DNA of 64,000 bases, taken from NCBI RefSeq assembly GCF_011290365.1, contig NZ_CP049786.1, forward strand, positions 1,302,001 through 1,366,000, read 5' to 3'. Below the pieces are notes generated by a model. That model made no database searches, had not been told where the DNA came from, and saw only the letters and a list, made by a program, of their open reading frames with translations. This document shows positions 28,778-39,527 of this stretch, one piece after another; the first letter of the stretch is position 1; each line of letters begins with the position of its first letter. Source of the stretch: Leclercia sp. 29361. Lineage in GTDB: Bacteria > Pseudomonadota > Gammaproteobacteria > Enterobacterales > Enterobacteriaceae. The position numbers were made by a program, and so were the translations under genes.

Positions 28778-28844
28778 CTAATGTCACCGGACGGGCCTGC
28801 GAAGGCGGGTATCATCCCACCCTATGCCGGAGATTGCATCGCCA

Positions 28845-28872
28845 TTTTTGTAAAACAGTTTTTGTAAAACAG
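28845..28872. repeat. Tandem 14-bp repeat between rsfS and nadD
   Basis: TTTTTGTAAAACAG occurs twice in exact tandem. The 270-base gap that holds it has no supported gene; it is where cobC lies in E. coli. Confidence 0.7.
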
Positions 28873-28929
28873 TGCTGGCGGGAAGTCTGGCAGCGGAGGA
28901 TATCAGCCTGGACGGGGGTGTCAATGCTG

Positions 28930-28953
28930 AGAGCGCGAATGGCGCGCTTTTTC
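28930..28953 (+). terminator. Plus-strand terminator-like hairpin without an upstream gene
   Basis: AGCGCG and CGCGCT form a 6-bp stem, extendable by GAG/CTC, followed by TTTTTC on the plus strand. All flanking genes read leftward, so it may belong to an unannotated short plus-strand RNA or be a remnant of the lost cobC segment. Confidence 0.45.
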
Positions 28954-28966
28954 TCCCGGCTTCCAG

Positions 28967-29620
28967 TCAGTTGCTGCTTTTCTGATACAGACCCTGCTGT
29001 TGAATGTAACGCATTACCGCCGCCGGTAACATCTCATCGCAGGGGAGTCCCTGCTGCAGACGCTGGCGGATCAGGGTGGCCGAAATATCAAACCACGGCG
29101 TTTCCGCCAGATAGATTTTACCGGCTGGCAGGGTATGCAAATCTTCAGCCTGATATGTCAGGTGCTGCTCCAGCCACTGCTGATGCTGCTCCTCTTTCAT
29201 CGCCAGCGGATAACCCGGACGACGACAGACGATCAAATGGCTGTTATCGAGGATCGTCTGATACTGATACCAGCCTGGAAAGCTAAGCAGAGAGTCCTGG
29301 CCGATGATAAAGGCCAGCGGTCTCTCCGGCCCCTGTTCGCTGCGCCACTCCTGCAGGGTTTGCGCGGTATAGGACGGGGTGTCCCGACGCAGCTCACGCT
29401 CGTCGAGGTGAAACAGCGGCTTATCGGCAATCGCCAGCTCCAGCATCGTTTTGCGCTGTGCGGCGCTGGCTTCAGGCTGGGGACGGTGCGGCGGCACGTT
29501 GTTCGGCATAATAGTGACGCGCTGCAGACCAATCTGGTTCGCCAGAATTTCGACCGGTTTCAGATGCCCGTAGTGGATCGGGTCAAAGGTACCGCCAAAC
29601 AGAGCCTGGAGAGAGTGCAT
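28967..29620 (-). CDS. nadD: Nicotinate-mononucleotide adenylyltransferase
   Basis: A 217-residue enzyme making deamido-NAD from nicotinate mononucleotide and ATP. The nucleotidyltransferase signature [11 protein letters not shown] holds the HxGH motif, and ISATLIRQR is the ISSTxxR-type motif. It is four residues longer than E. coli NadD at the C-terminus (YQKSSN). It follows holA by 3 bases in the leuS-lptE-holA-nadD operon. Confidence 0.97.
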   Translation of the reverse strand: MHSLQALFGGTFDPIHYGHLKPVEILANQIGLQRVTIMPNNVPPHRPQPEASAAQRKTMLELAIADKPLFHLDERELRRDTPSYTAQTLQEWRSEQGPERPLAFIIGQDSLLSFPGWYQYQTILDNSHLIVCRRPGYPLAMKEEQHQQWLEQHLTYQAEDLHTLPAGKIYLAETPWFDISATLIRQRLQQGLPCDEMLPAAVMRYIQQQGLYQKSSN

Positions 29621-29623
29621 CTC

Positions 29624-30655
29624 TTACCCTTCTATAAAGATATCGGCCAGTGCCTTGTGGCACAGCAGCAGCGAAAGGCTTTCCAGCTCGGACCAGATCG
29701 ACTGGCCGTAATCCTGCTTCAGGGTCAGCTCGGTACGCGTCAGCAGCTGAACGGCCTGGCGCAGCTGTTCCGGGCTCAGGCGGTTCAGGGCCTCGGTGGT
29801 CATGCCGCGACGGTTCTGCCAGACCCGGTGTTTATCAAACAGCGCACGCAGGGGCGTATGTGCCGACTGACGTTTCAGGGTCAGGAGCAGCAACAGTTCA
29901 CGCTGCAGGGTTCTGAGCAGGATCACCGGCTCACTGCCTTCGAGACGCAGCTGTTGCAGGATATGCAGGGCGCGCTTGCTCTTCGCCGAGAGCAGGGCAT
30001 CGACCCAGTGGAAAGGGGTGAAATGGGCTGCGTCGTTGACGGCCTGCTCGACGCGCGGCAGGGTCAGTTTGCCATCCGGCCAGAGCAGCGACAGCCGCTC
30101 AAGCGCCTGGGCAAGGGCCAGCAGGTTGCCTTCGTAGCAGTAACAGAGCAGCTGATTCGCCGCGTCATCCAGCTGCAGATTGTTCTGCTTTGCCCGGGCC
30201 GCCACCCATTTGGGTAGGTGCGCCTGCTCCGGGGTCTGACAGGTCACCAGTACTGAATGGTTTGCCAGCGCCGTAAACCAGGCGGCATTCTCCTGGGCTT
30301 TGGTCAGCTTATTGCCGCGGACAATCAGCAGCAGATCGTTATGCAGCAGACTTACCAGCGTGGCCAGTTGTTCGTTGATGGCCGCATTAGGGCCGTTTTC
30401 CGGTAACTGAATAAGCAGGGTTTGCCGGGCGGCAAAGAGGCTCATCGCCTGACAGAGAGAGAAAATCTCCTGCCAGTCGGTGCTGTTATCCAGGGTGAAA
30501 CTGTGGTGCTCTTCAAAGCCCTGGGTCGCCGCAAGCTGGCGTACGGCGTCCTGACTCTCCTGCAGCAACAGCGGATCGTTTCCGAGAAGCAGATACGCCG
30601 CGCGCAGCCCTTCATTGAGCTGCGCGCGGAGTTGTTCAGGGTACAACCTGAGCAT
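29624..30655 (-). CDS. holA: DNA polymerase III delta subunit
   Basis: A 343-residue clamp-loader wrench subunit that opens the beta clamp. The N-terminus [34 protein letters not shown] pattern matches E. coli HolA (split here: LLLGNDPLLLQES is the family motif). The ATG overlaps the lptE stop by one base (TAATG), so translation is coupled. Three domains of the AAA+ clamp-loader fold are expected; no ATP-binding site is present, as usual for delta. Confidence 0.96.
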   Translation of the reverse strand: MLRLYPEQLRAQLNEGLRAAYLLLGNDPLLLQESQDAVRQLAATQGFEEHHSFTLDNSTDWQEIFSLCQAMSLFAARQTLLIQLPENGPNAAINEQLATLVSLLHNDLLLIVRGNKLTKAQENAAWFTALANHSVLVTCQTPEQAHLPKWVAARAKQNNLQLDDAANQLLCYCYEGNLLALAQALERLSLLWPDGKLTLPRVEQAVNDAAHFTPFHWVDALLSAKSKRALHILQQLRLEGSEPVILLRTLQRELLLLLTLKRQSAHTPLRALFDKHRVWQNRRGMTTEALNRLSPEQLRQAVQLLTRTELTLKQDYGQSIWSELESLSLLLCHKALADIFIEG

Positions 30656-31233
30656 TACTGACCCAGCGTCGTGGTGACGCGAGATGAGGATGCCGCTGGC
30701 TTAGCCACAGGCTGCGCTTTAAGGGCATTCTCTTTTTCAGCAGTATGGACGCTCGGCAGCTTACGGATCAGCTGCTCTGCTGCCTTGTCATACATTTCGT
30801 TAACGATAATGGTCTGCTCAGCATCTTTCGCCAGCGCAGTCTGTGGGTTATCGAAGAACGAACGGTAGACCTTGGTACTGATAGGGTAAATATCGCTACC
30901 CGGGATCAGCACCGCAGCGTGAACTTCCATCACCATCTGGTATTCCGCAGTACGACCATCCTGGAAGATGGACGCGGTATCCTGGCTCAGGCTAGAGCTT
31001 AATACGCGGAATGACGGAATATCCTGGCGCAGCGTTCCTTTTTCGATCAGGTCAACGCCGTTAAGGCGCAGCTGATTACGAATGGCACGGCTCAACGGAC
31101 CATTTGGATCGCCCGAATCGAAAATCATGGTTTTCATCTGTTCCGGCACCTGTGTAGTGTTACGCAAGTGCCAGCCACAGCCGGCGGTGACTAACACCGC
31201 CAGCGATAACAGTAATGTTGCCAGTTGTCGCAC
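30655..31233 (-). CDS. lptE: LPS-assembly lipoprotein LptE
   Basis: A 192-residue outer-membrane lipoprotein that plugs the LptD barrel and helps place LPS on the cell surface. The lipobox is LVTAGC with Cys19. The C-terminal tail is Ala/Lys/Ser rich and variable in the family. It lies 14 bases after leuS and overlaps holA by one base. Same genomic place as E. coli rlpB/lptE. Confidence 0.96.
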   Translation of the reverse strand: MRQLATLLLSLAVLVTAGCGWHLRNTTQVPEQMKTMIFDSGDPNGPLSRAIRNQLRLNGVDLIEKGTLRQDIPSFRVLSSSLSQDTASIFQDGRTAEYQMVMEVHAAVLIPGSDIYPISTKVYRSFFDNPQTALAKDAEQTIIVNEMYDKAAEQLIRKLPSVHTAEKENALKAQPVAKPAASSSRVTTTLGQ

Positions 31234-31247
31234 GCTTCCTCCCGCGC

Positions 31248-33830
31248 TTAGCCAACGACCAGGTTCAGCAGTTTACCGGGCACGTAGATCACTTTACGTA
31301 CGGTAACGCCATCAAGATACTTCGCCACCAGATGTTCCTGGCCGGCGCGTTCACGGACCTGCTCTTCGGTTGCATCAACCGGAACAGTGATTTTACCGCG
31401 CACTTTGCCGTTGACCTGCACGACGACCAGCGTGGTGTTTTCCACCATTGCGGATTCATCCGCCACCGGCCACGGTGCATTGTCGATATCGCCTTCGCCG
31501 TTCAGCTCCTGCCACAGAGTAAAGCTGGCGTGAGGGGTGAACGGGTTCAGCATACGGACAACCGCCAGCAATGCTTCACGCATCAAGGCACGATCCTGCT
31601 CGCCTTCCTGCGGGGCTTTCGCCAGCTTGTTCATCAATTCCATAATAGCCGCAATCGCGGTATTGAAGGTCTGACGGCGACCAATATCATCGGTTACTTT
31701 GGCAATAGTTTTATGAACATCACGACGCAGCGCCTGCTGATCTTCCGTCAGGGCTGCGGTATCCAGTGCCGGTGCTTCGCCCTGAGAGGTGTGCTCGTAA
31801 ACCAGTTTCCAGACACGTTTCAGGAAGCGGTTAGCCCCTTCAACGCCGGACTCCTGCCACTCGAGGGTCATGTCTGCCGGAGAGGCGAACATCATGAACA
31901 GACGCACGGTGTCAGCGCCGTAACGCTCTACCATCACCTGTGGGTCAATGCCGTTGTTTTTGGACTTCGACATTTTGCTCATGCCGGTATACACCAGCTC
32001 GTGACCCGCGGCATCTTTCGCCTTGACGATGCGGCCTTTCTCGTCGCGCTCAACGATAGCATCAACCGGGGAGACCCAGTTACGCTCGCCGTTCACGCCG
32101 ACGTAGTAGAAGGCATCCGCCAGTACCATGCCCTGACACAGCAGCTGTTTGGCTGGCTCATCAGAGTTCACCAGGCCCGCGTCGCGCATCAGCTTGTGGA
32201 AGAAGCGGAAGTAGAGCAGGTGCATGATGGCGTGTTCGATCCCGCCGATGTAGATATCGACCGGCAGCCAGTAGTTTGCTGCATCGGAATCCAGCATGCC
32301 TTCCTGATACTGCGGGCAGGTATAACGCGCGTAGTACCAGGAGGACTCCATAAAGGTGTCGAAGGTGTCAGTTTCACGCAGCGCAGGCATGCCGTTCACG
32401 GTGGTCTTCGCCCACTCAGGATCGGCTTTGATCGGGCTGGTGATGCCATCCATGACCACGTCTTCCGGCAGGATCACCGGGAGTTGATCTTCCGGGGTTG
32501 GCTGAACGGTACCGTCTTCCAGGGTCACCATCGGGATTGGTGCGCCCCAGTAACGCTGACGGGAAACACCCCAGTCGCGCAGACGGTAGTTAACTTTACG
32601 TTCGCCCACGCCCAGCGCCGTCAGTTTGTCGGCAATGGCGTTGAAGCCCTCTTCAAAGCTCAGGCCGCTGAATTCGCCGGAGTTGAACAGGGTGCCTTTT
32701 TCGGTCAGCGCCTGCTCGGACAGATCCGGCTCAGAGCCGTCTGCCGCGAGAATAACCGGCTTGATCGCCAGGCTGTATTTGGTGGCAAATTCGTAGTCAC
32801 GCTGATCGTGACCCGGAACGGCCATCACGGCACCCGTACCGTACTCCATCAGCACGAAGTTGGCAGCCCAGACAGGGATCGCTTCGCCGGTCAGCGGATG
32901 TGTTGCGTAGAAACCGGTAGCAACGCCTTTCTTCTCCATGGTCGCCATATCGGCTTCGGCCACTTTGGTGTTGCGGCATTCGTCGATGAAGGCAGCCAGT
33001 TCCGGATTGTTCTCTGCCGCTTTCTGTGCCAGCGGGTGACCTGCAGCCACGGCCAGGTAGGTCGCACCCATGAAGGTGTCAGGACGGGTGGTGTAAACGG
33101 TCAGTTTCTGATCGTAGTTCTCAACGTCGAAGGTGATTTCCACCCCTTCAGAACGGCCGATCCAGTTGCGCTGCATGGTTTTAACGGTATCTGGCCAGTG
33201 GTCCAGATTGTCCAGATCGCTCAGCAGTTCGTCGGCGTAAGCGGTGATTTTGATAAACCACTGAGGGATCTCTTTACGCTCTACTTTGGTGTCGCAGCGC
33301 CAGCAGCAGCCGTCGATAACCTGTTCGTTGGCCAGAACGGTCTGATCGTTCGGGCACCAGTTAACGGCGGAGGTTTTCTTGTAGACCAGCCCTTTTTTAT
33401 AGAGCTCGGTGAAGAACTTCTGCTCCCAGCGGTAGTATTCCGGGGTGCAGGTCGCCAGCTCGCGGCTCCAGTCATAGCCAAAGCCCAGCATCTTGAGCTG
33501 GTTTTTCATGTAGGCGATGTTGTCGTAGGTCCACGGAGCAGGCGCGGTATTGTTTTTTACCGCCGCACCTTCAGCAGGCAGACCAAACGCATCCCAGCCG
33601 ATCGGCTGCAGGACGTTTTTACCCAGCATGCGCTGATAGCGAGCGATCACATCGCCGATGGTGTAGTTACGCACGTGGCCCATGTGTAGTCGGCCAGAAG
33701 GATAGGGAAGCATCGACAGGCAGTAATACTTCTCTTTGCTCTCGTCTTCGGTGACTTCAAAAGTGCGCTTCTCGTCCCAGTGTTGCTGGACTTTCGATTC
33801 TATCTCTTCCGGGCGGTATTGCTCTTGCAT
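31248..33830 (-). CDS. leuS: Leucyl-tRNA synthetase
   Basis: An 860-residue class I synthetase. Signatures are HMGH ([16 protein letters not shown]) and KMSKS ([12 protein letters not shown]), with the CP1 editing domain between (about 220-420). The ATG at 33830 gives [20 protein letters not shown] and the E. coli length; a longer in-frame opening to 33905 is rejected. It heads the leuS-lptE-holA-nadD operon and diverges from ybeL. Confidence 0.98.
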   Translation of the reverse strand: MQEQYRPEEIESKVQQHWDEKRTFEVTEDESKEKYYCLSMLPYPSGRLHMGHVRNYTIGDVIARYQRMLGKNVLQPIGWDAFGLPAEGAAVKNNTAPAPWTYDNIAYMKNQLKMLGFGYDWSRELATCTPEYYRWEQKFFTELYKKGLVYKKTSAVNWCPNDQTVLANEQVIDGCCWRCDTKVERKEIPQWFIKITAYADELLSDLDNLDHWPDTVKTMQRNWIGRSEGVEITFDVENYDQKLTVYTTRPDTFMGATYLAVAAGHPLAQKAAENNPELAAFIDECRNTKVAEADMATMEKKGVATGFYATHPLTGEAIPVWAANFVLMEYGTGAVMAVPGHDQRDYEFATKYSLAIKPVILAADGSEPDLSEQALTEKGTLFNSGEFSGLSFEEGFNAIADKLTALGVGERKVNYRLRDWGVSRQRYWGAPIPMVTLEDGTVQPTPEDQLPVILPEDVVMDGITSPIKADPEWAKTTVNGMPALRETDTFDTFMESSWYYARYTCPQYQEGMLDSDAANYWLPVDIYIGGIEHAIMHLLYFRFFHKLMRDAGLVNSDEPAKQLLCQGMVLADAFYYVGVNGERNWVSPVDAIVERDEKGRIVKAKDAAGHELVYTGMSKMSKSKNNGIDPQVMVERYGADTVRLFMMFASPADMTLEWQESGVEGANRFLKRVWKLVYEHTSQGEAPALDTAALTEDQQALRRDVHKTIAKVTDDIGRRQTFNTAIAAIMELMNKLAKAPQEGEQDRALMREALLAVVRMLNPFTPHASFTLWQELNGEGDIDNAPWPVADESAMVENTTLVVVQVNGKVRGKITVPVDATEEQVRERAGQEHLVAKYLDGVTVRKVIYVPGKLLNLVVG

Positions 33831-34043
33831 GGCAGCCAGTGGTCCTGTGTTCAATACAGCTACAAACGTAGCCAATGGATGTGGTAATTCAGATCCGCAT
33901 AGCATAGCCCAAACGCCCGCGTCAAAACAGCCTTTACCTCAAAAGCGCCTTGCAGGAATTTACGCAGAGTGTGGATGACCTGACAAAGCGGGGCGCAAAT
34001 AAGGTCTATCATTAGAGAGAGTTACTTACCCGGGAGGCAAATG

Positions 34044-34526
34044 ATGAACAAGGTTGCTCAATTTTACCGTGAACTGGTCGCCACATTAACTGAACGTCTG
34101 CGTAATGGTGAGCGTGATATCGATGCGCTCGTCGAACAGGCGCGCCTGAGGGTGATGCAGACGGGTGAGTTAACACGTACCGAAGTGGAGGAGGTGACCC
34201 GCGCGGTGCGTCGGGATCTGGAGGAGTTCGCCCGCAGCTACGAAGAGAGCCAGGATGAGGTCGCTGACAGCGTCTTTATGCGGGTGATCAAAGAGAGTCT
34301 GTGGCAGGAGCTAGCGGATATCACCGATAAAACGCAGCTGGAGTGGCGTGAGGTGTTCCAGGATCTTAACCATCACGGCGTGTATCACAGTGGGGAGGTG
34401 GTTGGGCTCGGCAATCTGGTGTGTGAAAATTGTCACTTCCATCTGGCGGTCTATACCCCGGACCTGTTGCCGGTCTGTCCGAAGTGCGGTCACGACCAGT
34501 TCCAGCGTCGTCCGTTTGAGCCTTAA
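34044..34526 (+). CDS. ybeL: YbeL, DUF1451 zinc-ribbon protein
   Basis: A 160-residue protein equal to E. coli YbeL. The N-terminal half is predicted helical and highly charged; the C-terminus has a zinc-ribbon CENCH...CPKCGHDQF. Function is unknown. Two ATGs stand in tandem at 34041 and 34044; the second gives the E. coli N-terminus and a better distance (6 bases) from GGGAGG. It diverges from leuS and ends at a strong hairpin before the two-partner secretion island. Confidence 0.93.
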   Translation: MNKVAQFYRELVATLTERLRNGERDIDALVEQARLRVMQTGELTRTEVEEVTRAVRRDLEEFARSYEESQDEVADSVFMRVIKESLWQELADITDKTQLEWREVFQDLNHHGVYHSGEVVGLGNLVCENCHFHLAVYTPDLLPVCPKCGHDQFQRRPFEP

Positions 34527-34560
34527 AAAGCGGGTTGGTTACACCCGCTGCGCTTACAGA

Positions 34561-34590
34561 CCAGGATACGATGCCTGCATCGTATCCTGG
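34561..34590. terminator. Long perfect hairpin between ybeL and tpsA
   Basis: CCAGGATACGATGC and GCATCGTATCCTGG are exact reverse complements around CT. It sits between two converging genes; the plus side continues GATTTTGCC. Likely a bidirectional terminator. Confidence 0.75.
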
Positions 34591-34601
34591 GATTTTGCCA
34601 C

Positions 34602-36392
34602 TTAGTTGGTCGTATTAACTTCAATCTTTTTGAAATTCTGCGTGCCGCCCATATTAGAAGCATATTTATGGGACGAGTTGAGCACCAGTTTATCGGCTGA
34701 CAGTGTGCCTGCACCACAGGTCGACAGTTTAAGGAAACCGCAGCCGTAGCCGCCATTGACCACTTTGTTCGCCGTTAAGGTCATGTTATCGCCCGCAATG
34801 ATGTGGCCGCGGTTGATAATATTGCCATTGCCGCTGGTGTTCAGATCCATATCATAAGCAGAGCGAATAAGGCCTTCGTTATTGATATCCAGCCAGGTCA
34901 GCAGATTAACTGTTGAGCCATCGATATGACCATAGTTATGGGTCACCATATTGTCGATGTTCACATTTGCCGCTGTGCCCCCCATATAGCCGGAATTGTT
35001 CAGCCAGTAGCTGTGCGTGGTCAGGCTCTTGCTGGCATTCATGTTGCTATTGGCAGCCTGTATCAGAGTGCCGTTGGTTCTGATGGTGACATCGCCCCCG
35101 GCGATTCTGCCGGCGTTAGTAATTTCACCGTTGGTGCTGGCGTTATTTTTCCATGCCTGGATCAGTAAGGTGTCGCTACCAGTAATATTCCCGGTGACTT
35201 TAAAGGTATCTCCGCCGAAGCTCATGGCTGTGTTCTTGCCATAGGTAGAGCCCCCGTTGTCGACATTACCGAGTGTCGTGATTGACAGCTGGTTGTCTGA
35301 CTCAAGAGTGGATCCGTAGTGGGTTGTCAGATTGCCATGGGCAGTCACTGCCAGGGCGTTGGTCGCCTGAATGTGACCTTTGTTAGTGATATTACCCGCA
35401 GCAGAAACCATTAACTGATTGCCGCTGGTGATGGAGCCTTCGTTGTTCAGATCCTTCTGACTGCTGAGCGCCGCGATGTAAGCCGAGGAGAGAGTTCCGG
35501 TGTTTTTAAGCTCACCGGCAGAAACCATTTGCGTCAGATAACCGGTGTTGGTGATTTGATTTTCGTTCACCAGTGCGCCATAGCTGGTCATGGCCAGGGT
35601 GCTACTGGCGACAATGGCCCCTTTGTTACGCACCCCGAAGCCTAAGTTATTGCCCACCATAGTGATGTTGTTGGCTTTCACCCCGCCCAGCTTGCTGATG
35701 TCAATGCTGTACTCCGGAATCAGGGTCTGCAGCAGATTTGCTGATTTACCCGCTGAGGTAATGCGACCGGTGGTGTTATCAAACGTAAAATTACCGGCGC
35801 TGAGCGTCGCATTGGCGGCGGTTACTGTCCCGTTAAGCTGAATGGCATCCGCCAGAATTGCAGCGTAGCTGTTTGCCGCGTTCATTCCGTACTGATCGAC
35901 GGTAATTTTACCGCCGGTCACGGTGTAGCTATTGATAGCGCCCGTGTCGCTCAGGTTTACTTTACCGGTGGTCAGAACCGCTTTGTTGGTGTTAATGAAG
36001 CTACAGCCTGAACAGGTGATACCGTTAGGGTTAGCAATCACCACGTCGGCCCTTTGTCCACCCACTTCAATAAAGCCCTGCAGGGAACTCGCTTTATTAG
36101 AGATCACTTCATTCAGGATCACCGAGGCGCTGCCGTTGGTCAGGTTGTTGTTTTTGGCCATATTGCCAAAGTTGCTGTGGGTGTAGTCGATACCGCTGTT
36201 GTTGAGAATCACGCCTTTATTATCAACGTTAAATTCACGATACATGTTATGGGAAACCCCGGCCGCGTTCGGTGCTTCAATATCAATGACTTTTGTGCCG
36301 GATTGATGGGTATAAGTCGTTGGGTCTGCATAAACCCAGGTCGAGGTCAGCGCGGCGGTAAGCGCCACATAAGAAACTTTAAATTTAAACAT
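34602..36392 (-). CDS. TpsA-type exoprotein of a two-partner secretion system (short)
   Basis: A 596-residue filamentous-hemagglutinin-like protein. A signal peptide (about 1-22, ending WVYAD) is followed by the TPS secretion domain with NPNG at 121-124 in ANPNGITCSGCSFINTNKA; Cys127/Cys130 are adjacent. Residues about 270-560 show degenerate Asn/Gly/Thr-rich beta-helix repeats. It is much shorter than CdiA- or FHA-type exoproteins and has no toxin domain. Cys551 and Cys559 near the C-terminus recall the cysteine pair that tethers HMW1 of Haemophilus (inference). It follows the TpsB gene. AAGGAA precedes the ATG; an upstream in-frame extension is rejected. Confidence 0.85.
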   Translation of the reverse strand: MFKFKVSYVALTAALTSTWVYADPTTYTHQSGTKVIDIEAPNAAGVSHNMYREFNVDNKGVILNNSGIDYTHSNFGNMAKNNNLTNGSASVILNEVISNKASSLQGFIEVGGQRADVVIANPNGITCSGCSFINTNKAVLTTGKVNLSDTGAINSYTVTGGKITVDQYGMNAANSYAAILADAIQLNGTVTAANATLSAGNFTFDNTTGRITSAGKSANLLQTLIPEYSIDISKLGGVKANNITMVGNNLGFGVRNKGAIVASSTLAMTSYGALVNENQITNTGYLTQMVSAGELKNTGTLSSAYIAALSSQKDLNNEGSITSGNQLMVSAAGNITNKGHIQATNALAVTAHGNLTTHYGSTLESDNQLSITTLGNVDNGGSTYGKNTAMSFGGDTFKVTGNITGSDTLLIQAWKNNASTNGEITNAGRIAGGDVTIRTNGTLIQAANSNMNASKSLTTHSYWLNNSGYMGGTAANVNIDNMVTHNYGHIDGSTVNLLTWLDINNEGLIRSAYDMDLNTSGNGNIINRGHIIAGDNMTLTANKVVNGGYGCGFLKLSTCGAGTLSADKLVLNSSHKYASNMGGTQNFKKIEVNTTN

Positions 36393-36460
36393 TGAATTTA
36401 TTCCTTTAAATAATGAGGGGCGTAAAATATGAATAAGATAAAACAACTAACGTTTGTCCT

Positions 36461-38138
36461 TTAATACCTCCACTGCAATGAAAAACCCATGTTGAGTGCT
36501 TGAGTATGAAAGTTGTCAGGTTTGCTCAGGGGTGTGCCAATAAAAAAATCATACTGGGTCGCTAATTTTTCGCCGCGTAATCCTACCACCGCACCGGATA
36601 ATAATTTTCCCTGGCCATATTGTTCGCTTCCCGTCAATCTGCCGATATCCAGGCCGGTATAAAATTGCTGGCTGGGCGAGGGAATATCCCAGCTGAAATC
36701 ATTGCGCCAGTACCATCCCTGATTACCGGATAATGTTCGCTCACCATCAAAGCCCCGCACCGTCCAGCGATTGCCGATATTCATTTTATTATCGGACGAT
36801 AATATATCCGGGCTGAGTTGCGCGCTTATTTGCGGCGCCCAGCTAAATTTGTTACCGGTGAGTGGGAATTTCATTAACGCCTGCAAATCGGCATGCAGCA
36901 CCCGGGCGTGTTTGTCGTAAAGCCCTGCATTCTCTTCCGGCGTCGGTGTGGAACTTAGCCACGGCAAGCGGTTCTGCATCCCTAGCGAAGCCTCAATAAT
37001 CTTGCTGTCAAAGTAATGCTGGTGGCGCAGGGTAAGATCCCAGCCAGGGTTTTGTTTGCGCATTACGCTGAGTTCGCTGCCGCCAAAGTAATAGCGGGAG
37101 GTGCTTTTAAATATCTTTGCGTCCAGCGTCGTTTTTTGCGTTCGGGTGTGGGAAAGCAGGCGTGACAGCGTTGCGCTATAGTAACGGTTTTTACTTTCAT
37201 AGTCGGTGGTAGACCACTGGCCGCGAAACTGCTGCAGGTATGCGCTGCGGGCGGCATACAGGCTCATATTCCAGTAGCCAAAGGGAACGGAGTAGTAAAT
37301 ATTGCCGTTTTTATTGCCGTCGTCATGCTGGTTGAATTCAACATCGCCCCCGCCGGCCACGTACAGGATGTCGTTCAGCGAGGCCATATCGTAGAGATAA
37401 AGCGCGCCGCCGCCCTGATAGCGCCCGGTTGCGCGGCTGCCTGCGTCGTCGAGCCAGGCACCTACCTGCCAGGATTTATCGAGTTGGCGGGTCAGGCGAA
37501 TATCTGTTTCCGCATAGTTTTGTCCCGGCAGCAGGTTCATATGGGCCGCTGAGCCCGGGATGCGCTGCAGGTTAGCCATCCCTTGCTCAAGATCGGGCAG
37601 GCGCAGAATATCACCCGCGGAGAAGGGTAAAGCATTCCAGAGGCTGGTTCGGGTCACTGGCTCATCTGTGGCAAACGCGATGTGACCAATTTTCCCGTAG
37701 GTTAACGTCAAATGTAATATCCCGCTCTCCAGCGACTGAGAGGGAATATCAATCAAAGACGTGATATAGCCTTTAACGATCAACTCATTCTGTAAACTGC
37801 GGGTCAGCAAACGGATGCCGTCAATACCCAGGCATTGCGACTTTGCCTGAATAATTAATTTCCCTAACAGCTTCTGCGTTAACGTTCTGTCCTCAGATTC
37901 AATATTAACTTCTTTTATATATTTACAGCTTCTCTCTTTCGGAAAAATTATTTTTTTCATCGGCAGAATAGACGCGCGTGGATTGATATTCCTGCTGTTG
38001 AGGAGTAAGCGCAGCTTCGCGAGCGCGATCCTGCTCTGACTGATTTACCGACGGGTGCGCATTGCTGGCGATAGCATTATGACAAAGCGCAATAAAAACA
38101 ATAAAACCGGCAATAAAGCCGCAGTTATTTTTCAGCAT
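36461..38138 (-). pseudogene. TpsB-type outer-membrane transporter (ShlB/FhaC family) with a frameshift
   Basis: Two overlapping frames together make one TpsB. The first (37923-38138, 71 residues) has the signal peptide (FIAGFIVFIALCHNAIAS) and the Gln/Arg-rich N-terminal segment ending SADEK. The second (36461-37960) continues with POTRA domains (FPKERSC...CLGIDGIRLL...GYITSLIDIP) and the 16-strand barrel ending MGFSLQWRY. They meet at a run of seven A on the minus strand (37951-37957). Removing one A joins them as SADEKIIFPKERSC, the expected family transition. As read the transporter is not made unless slippage corrects the frame. It precedes tpsA by 68 bases. Confidence 0.88.
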
Positions 38139-38469
38139 GAAGCAATATCCATTTGTTTCATTAGATAAGTCGTAAGACTGCCTTGCGAACTATGAGGATC
38201 CTTCTCAGATCGTAAGCAACAACAGCTGCGGAACCTTATACCAACCCGATAATATTGAACAATAAAAAATATTTTTAGAAAAAGTTAACGATTAATAACC
38301 CTGACTTAAAAAAACTGAGGAAACATCGAAGAAGTGAATATGCTAGCCAAAAAAAGGAAGCGCTTCTATGGCGCGTTCCTCATTTATATGTGAAGTGCTA
38401 TCTCATTTAGTGGATATTAACGTCTGCCGGTGCCTCTGTGGATAGACAGGGGCACCTGGCAGGAGGCGA
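38139..38469. other. AT-rich intergenic region upstream of the TPS genes
   Basis: About 330 bases with low GC and several A-runs, likely containing the minus-strand promoter for the secretion pair. GTGCCTCTGT and ACAGGGGCAC (38430-38455) form a mismatched hairpin just past the rihA stop, a possible terminator. GGAAGCGC/GCGCGTTCC (38357-38384) is another weak dyad. No gene was recognised. Confidence 0.45.
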
Positions 38470-39405
38470 TTAACCGAAGTATGTCAGGCGATCGGCCAGT
38501 AAATCAACAAAGCCCTGACGATCGATATCGGTCATAACGGTTGTATTCGGCCTATTGCCGGTCAGGAAATAATAATCCACGACCGTCATTCCCTGGGTGT
38601 ATTTCCCCTGGGTCTCGACGCCGACCCAGCGCTCTACCGTGCTGAAGAGCTCCGGCTTCAGCAGCCAGGCGATGGTGCAAGGGTCGTGCAGCGGTGCGCC
38701 CTGGAAACCCCATTTTTCCGTCTTGTGATACTCCATAAAGAAATCGAGCAGCTCCGCTACGGTGCGGGCCACGGGGTTATTGATCGTACGAAAACGCTCA
38801 ATATCTTCCGCCATGATTTGCGCGTTGTGCGTTACATCTAGTCCGGCCATCACCACCGGAATACCGGACTGGAAGACGATTTCAGCCGCTTCAGGATCGA
38901 CAAAGATGTTGAATTCAGCGGCAGGGGTCCAGTTACCCAGCCCCATGGCGCCGCCCATGATCACAATCCGGGCGATTTTCGTATGCAGCTCCGGATGGCT
39001 GTTCAGCAGCAGGGCGACGTTAGTTTGCGGACCGGTAGCCACCAGCGTCACCGGTTCGGTGCTTTCGCGCAGTACTTTTGCCATCAGCTCTACGGCCGTA
39101 CAATTTTGCGGGGCAAAGCCTGGCTCGGGCAAGGCGGGCCCATCAAGTCCGCTTTCACCGTGCACGTTGTCCGCAATAATGAGCTCCCGCATTAACGGCT
39201 TAACGGCACCGCCGGCTACCGGGATATCGGTGCGCTTTAACAACGTGAGCATGCGCAGGACATTACGCAGCGTTTTGTCCGGGGTCTGGTTTCCGGCTGA
39301 GGAGGTAACGGCTTTGACATCAAGTTCTGGTGAGGCGAGGGCAAGGACGAGTGCTATCGCGTCGTCATGACCCGGATCGCAATCGAGGATAATGGGCAGT
39401 GCCAT
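38470..39405 (-). CDS. rihA: Pyrimidine-specific ribonucleoside hydrolase RihA
   Basis: A 311-residue nucleoside hydrolase splitting cytidine and uridine into base and ribose. The N-terminal calcium-binding [11 protein letters not shown] motif is intact and the length equals E. coli RihA. The ATG at 39405 gives [12 protein letters not shown]; an extension of four residues is possible but less like the family. It lies downstream of gltL, with about 120 bases between. Confidence 0.96.
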   Translation of the reverse strand: MALPIILDCDPGHDDAIALVLALASPELDVKAVTSSAGNQTPDKTLRNVLRMLTLLKRTDIPVAGGAVKPLMRELIIADNVHGESGLDGPALPEPGFAPQNCTAVELMAKVLRESTEPVTLVATGPQTNVALLLNSHPELHTKIARIVIMGGAMGLGNWTPAAEFNIFVDPEAAEIVFQSGIPVVMAGLDVTHNAQIMAEDIERFRTINNPVARTVAELLDFFMEYHKTEKWGFQGAPLHDPCTIAWLLKPELFSTVERWVGVETQGKYTQGMTVVDYYFLTGNRPNTTVMTDIDRQGFVDLLADRLTYFG

Positions 39406-39527
39406 AGAATTCTCCATTTCTCAGTGTTGTTTTGTGGCAAGGCTAACGCTGAAGAGAGGAGCCGACGAGGCAAACAGATGAAAAGCGTGAAGCAGTGCGC
39501 AATCTGAGCGATTGCGCACCAGGGAGA

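Noticed and set aside
31215..33689. 824-codon open frame on the plus strand across leuS
   Set aside because: It is the antisense shadow of leuS, with His/Phe/Val-rich composition typical of such frames and no ribosome site.
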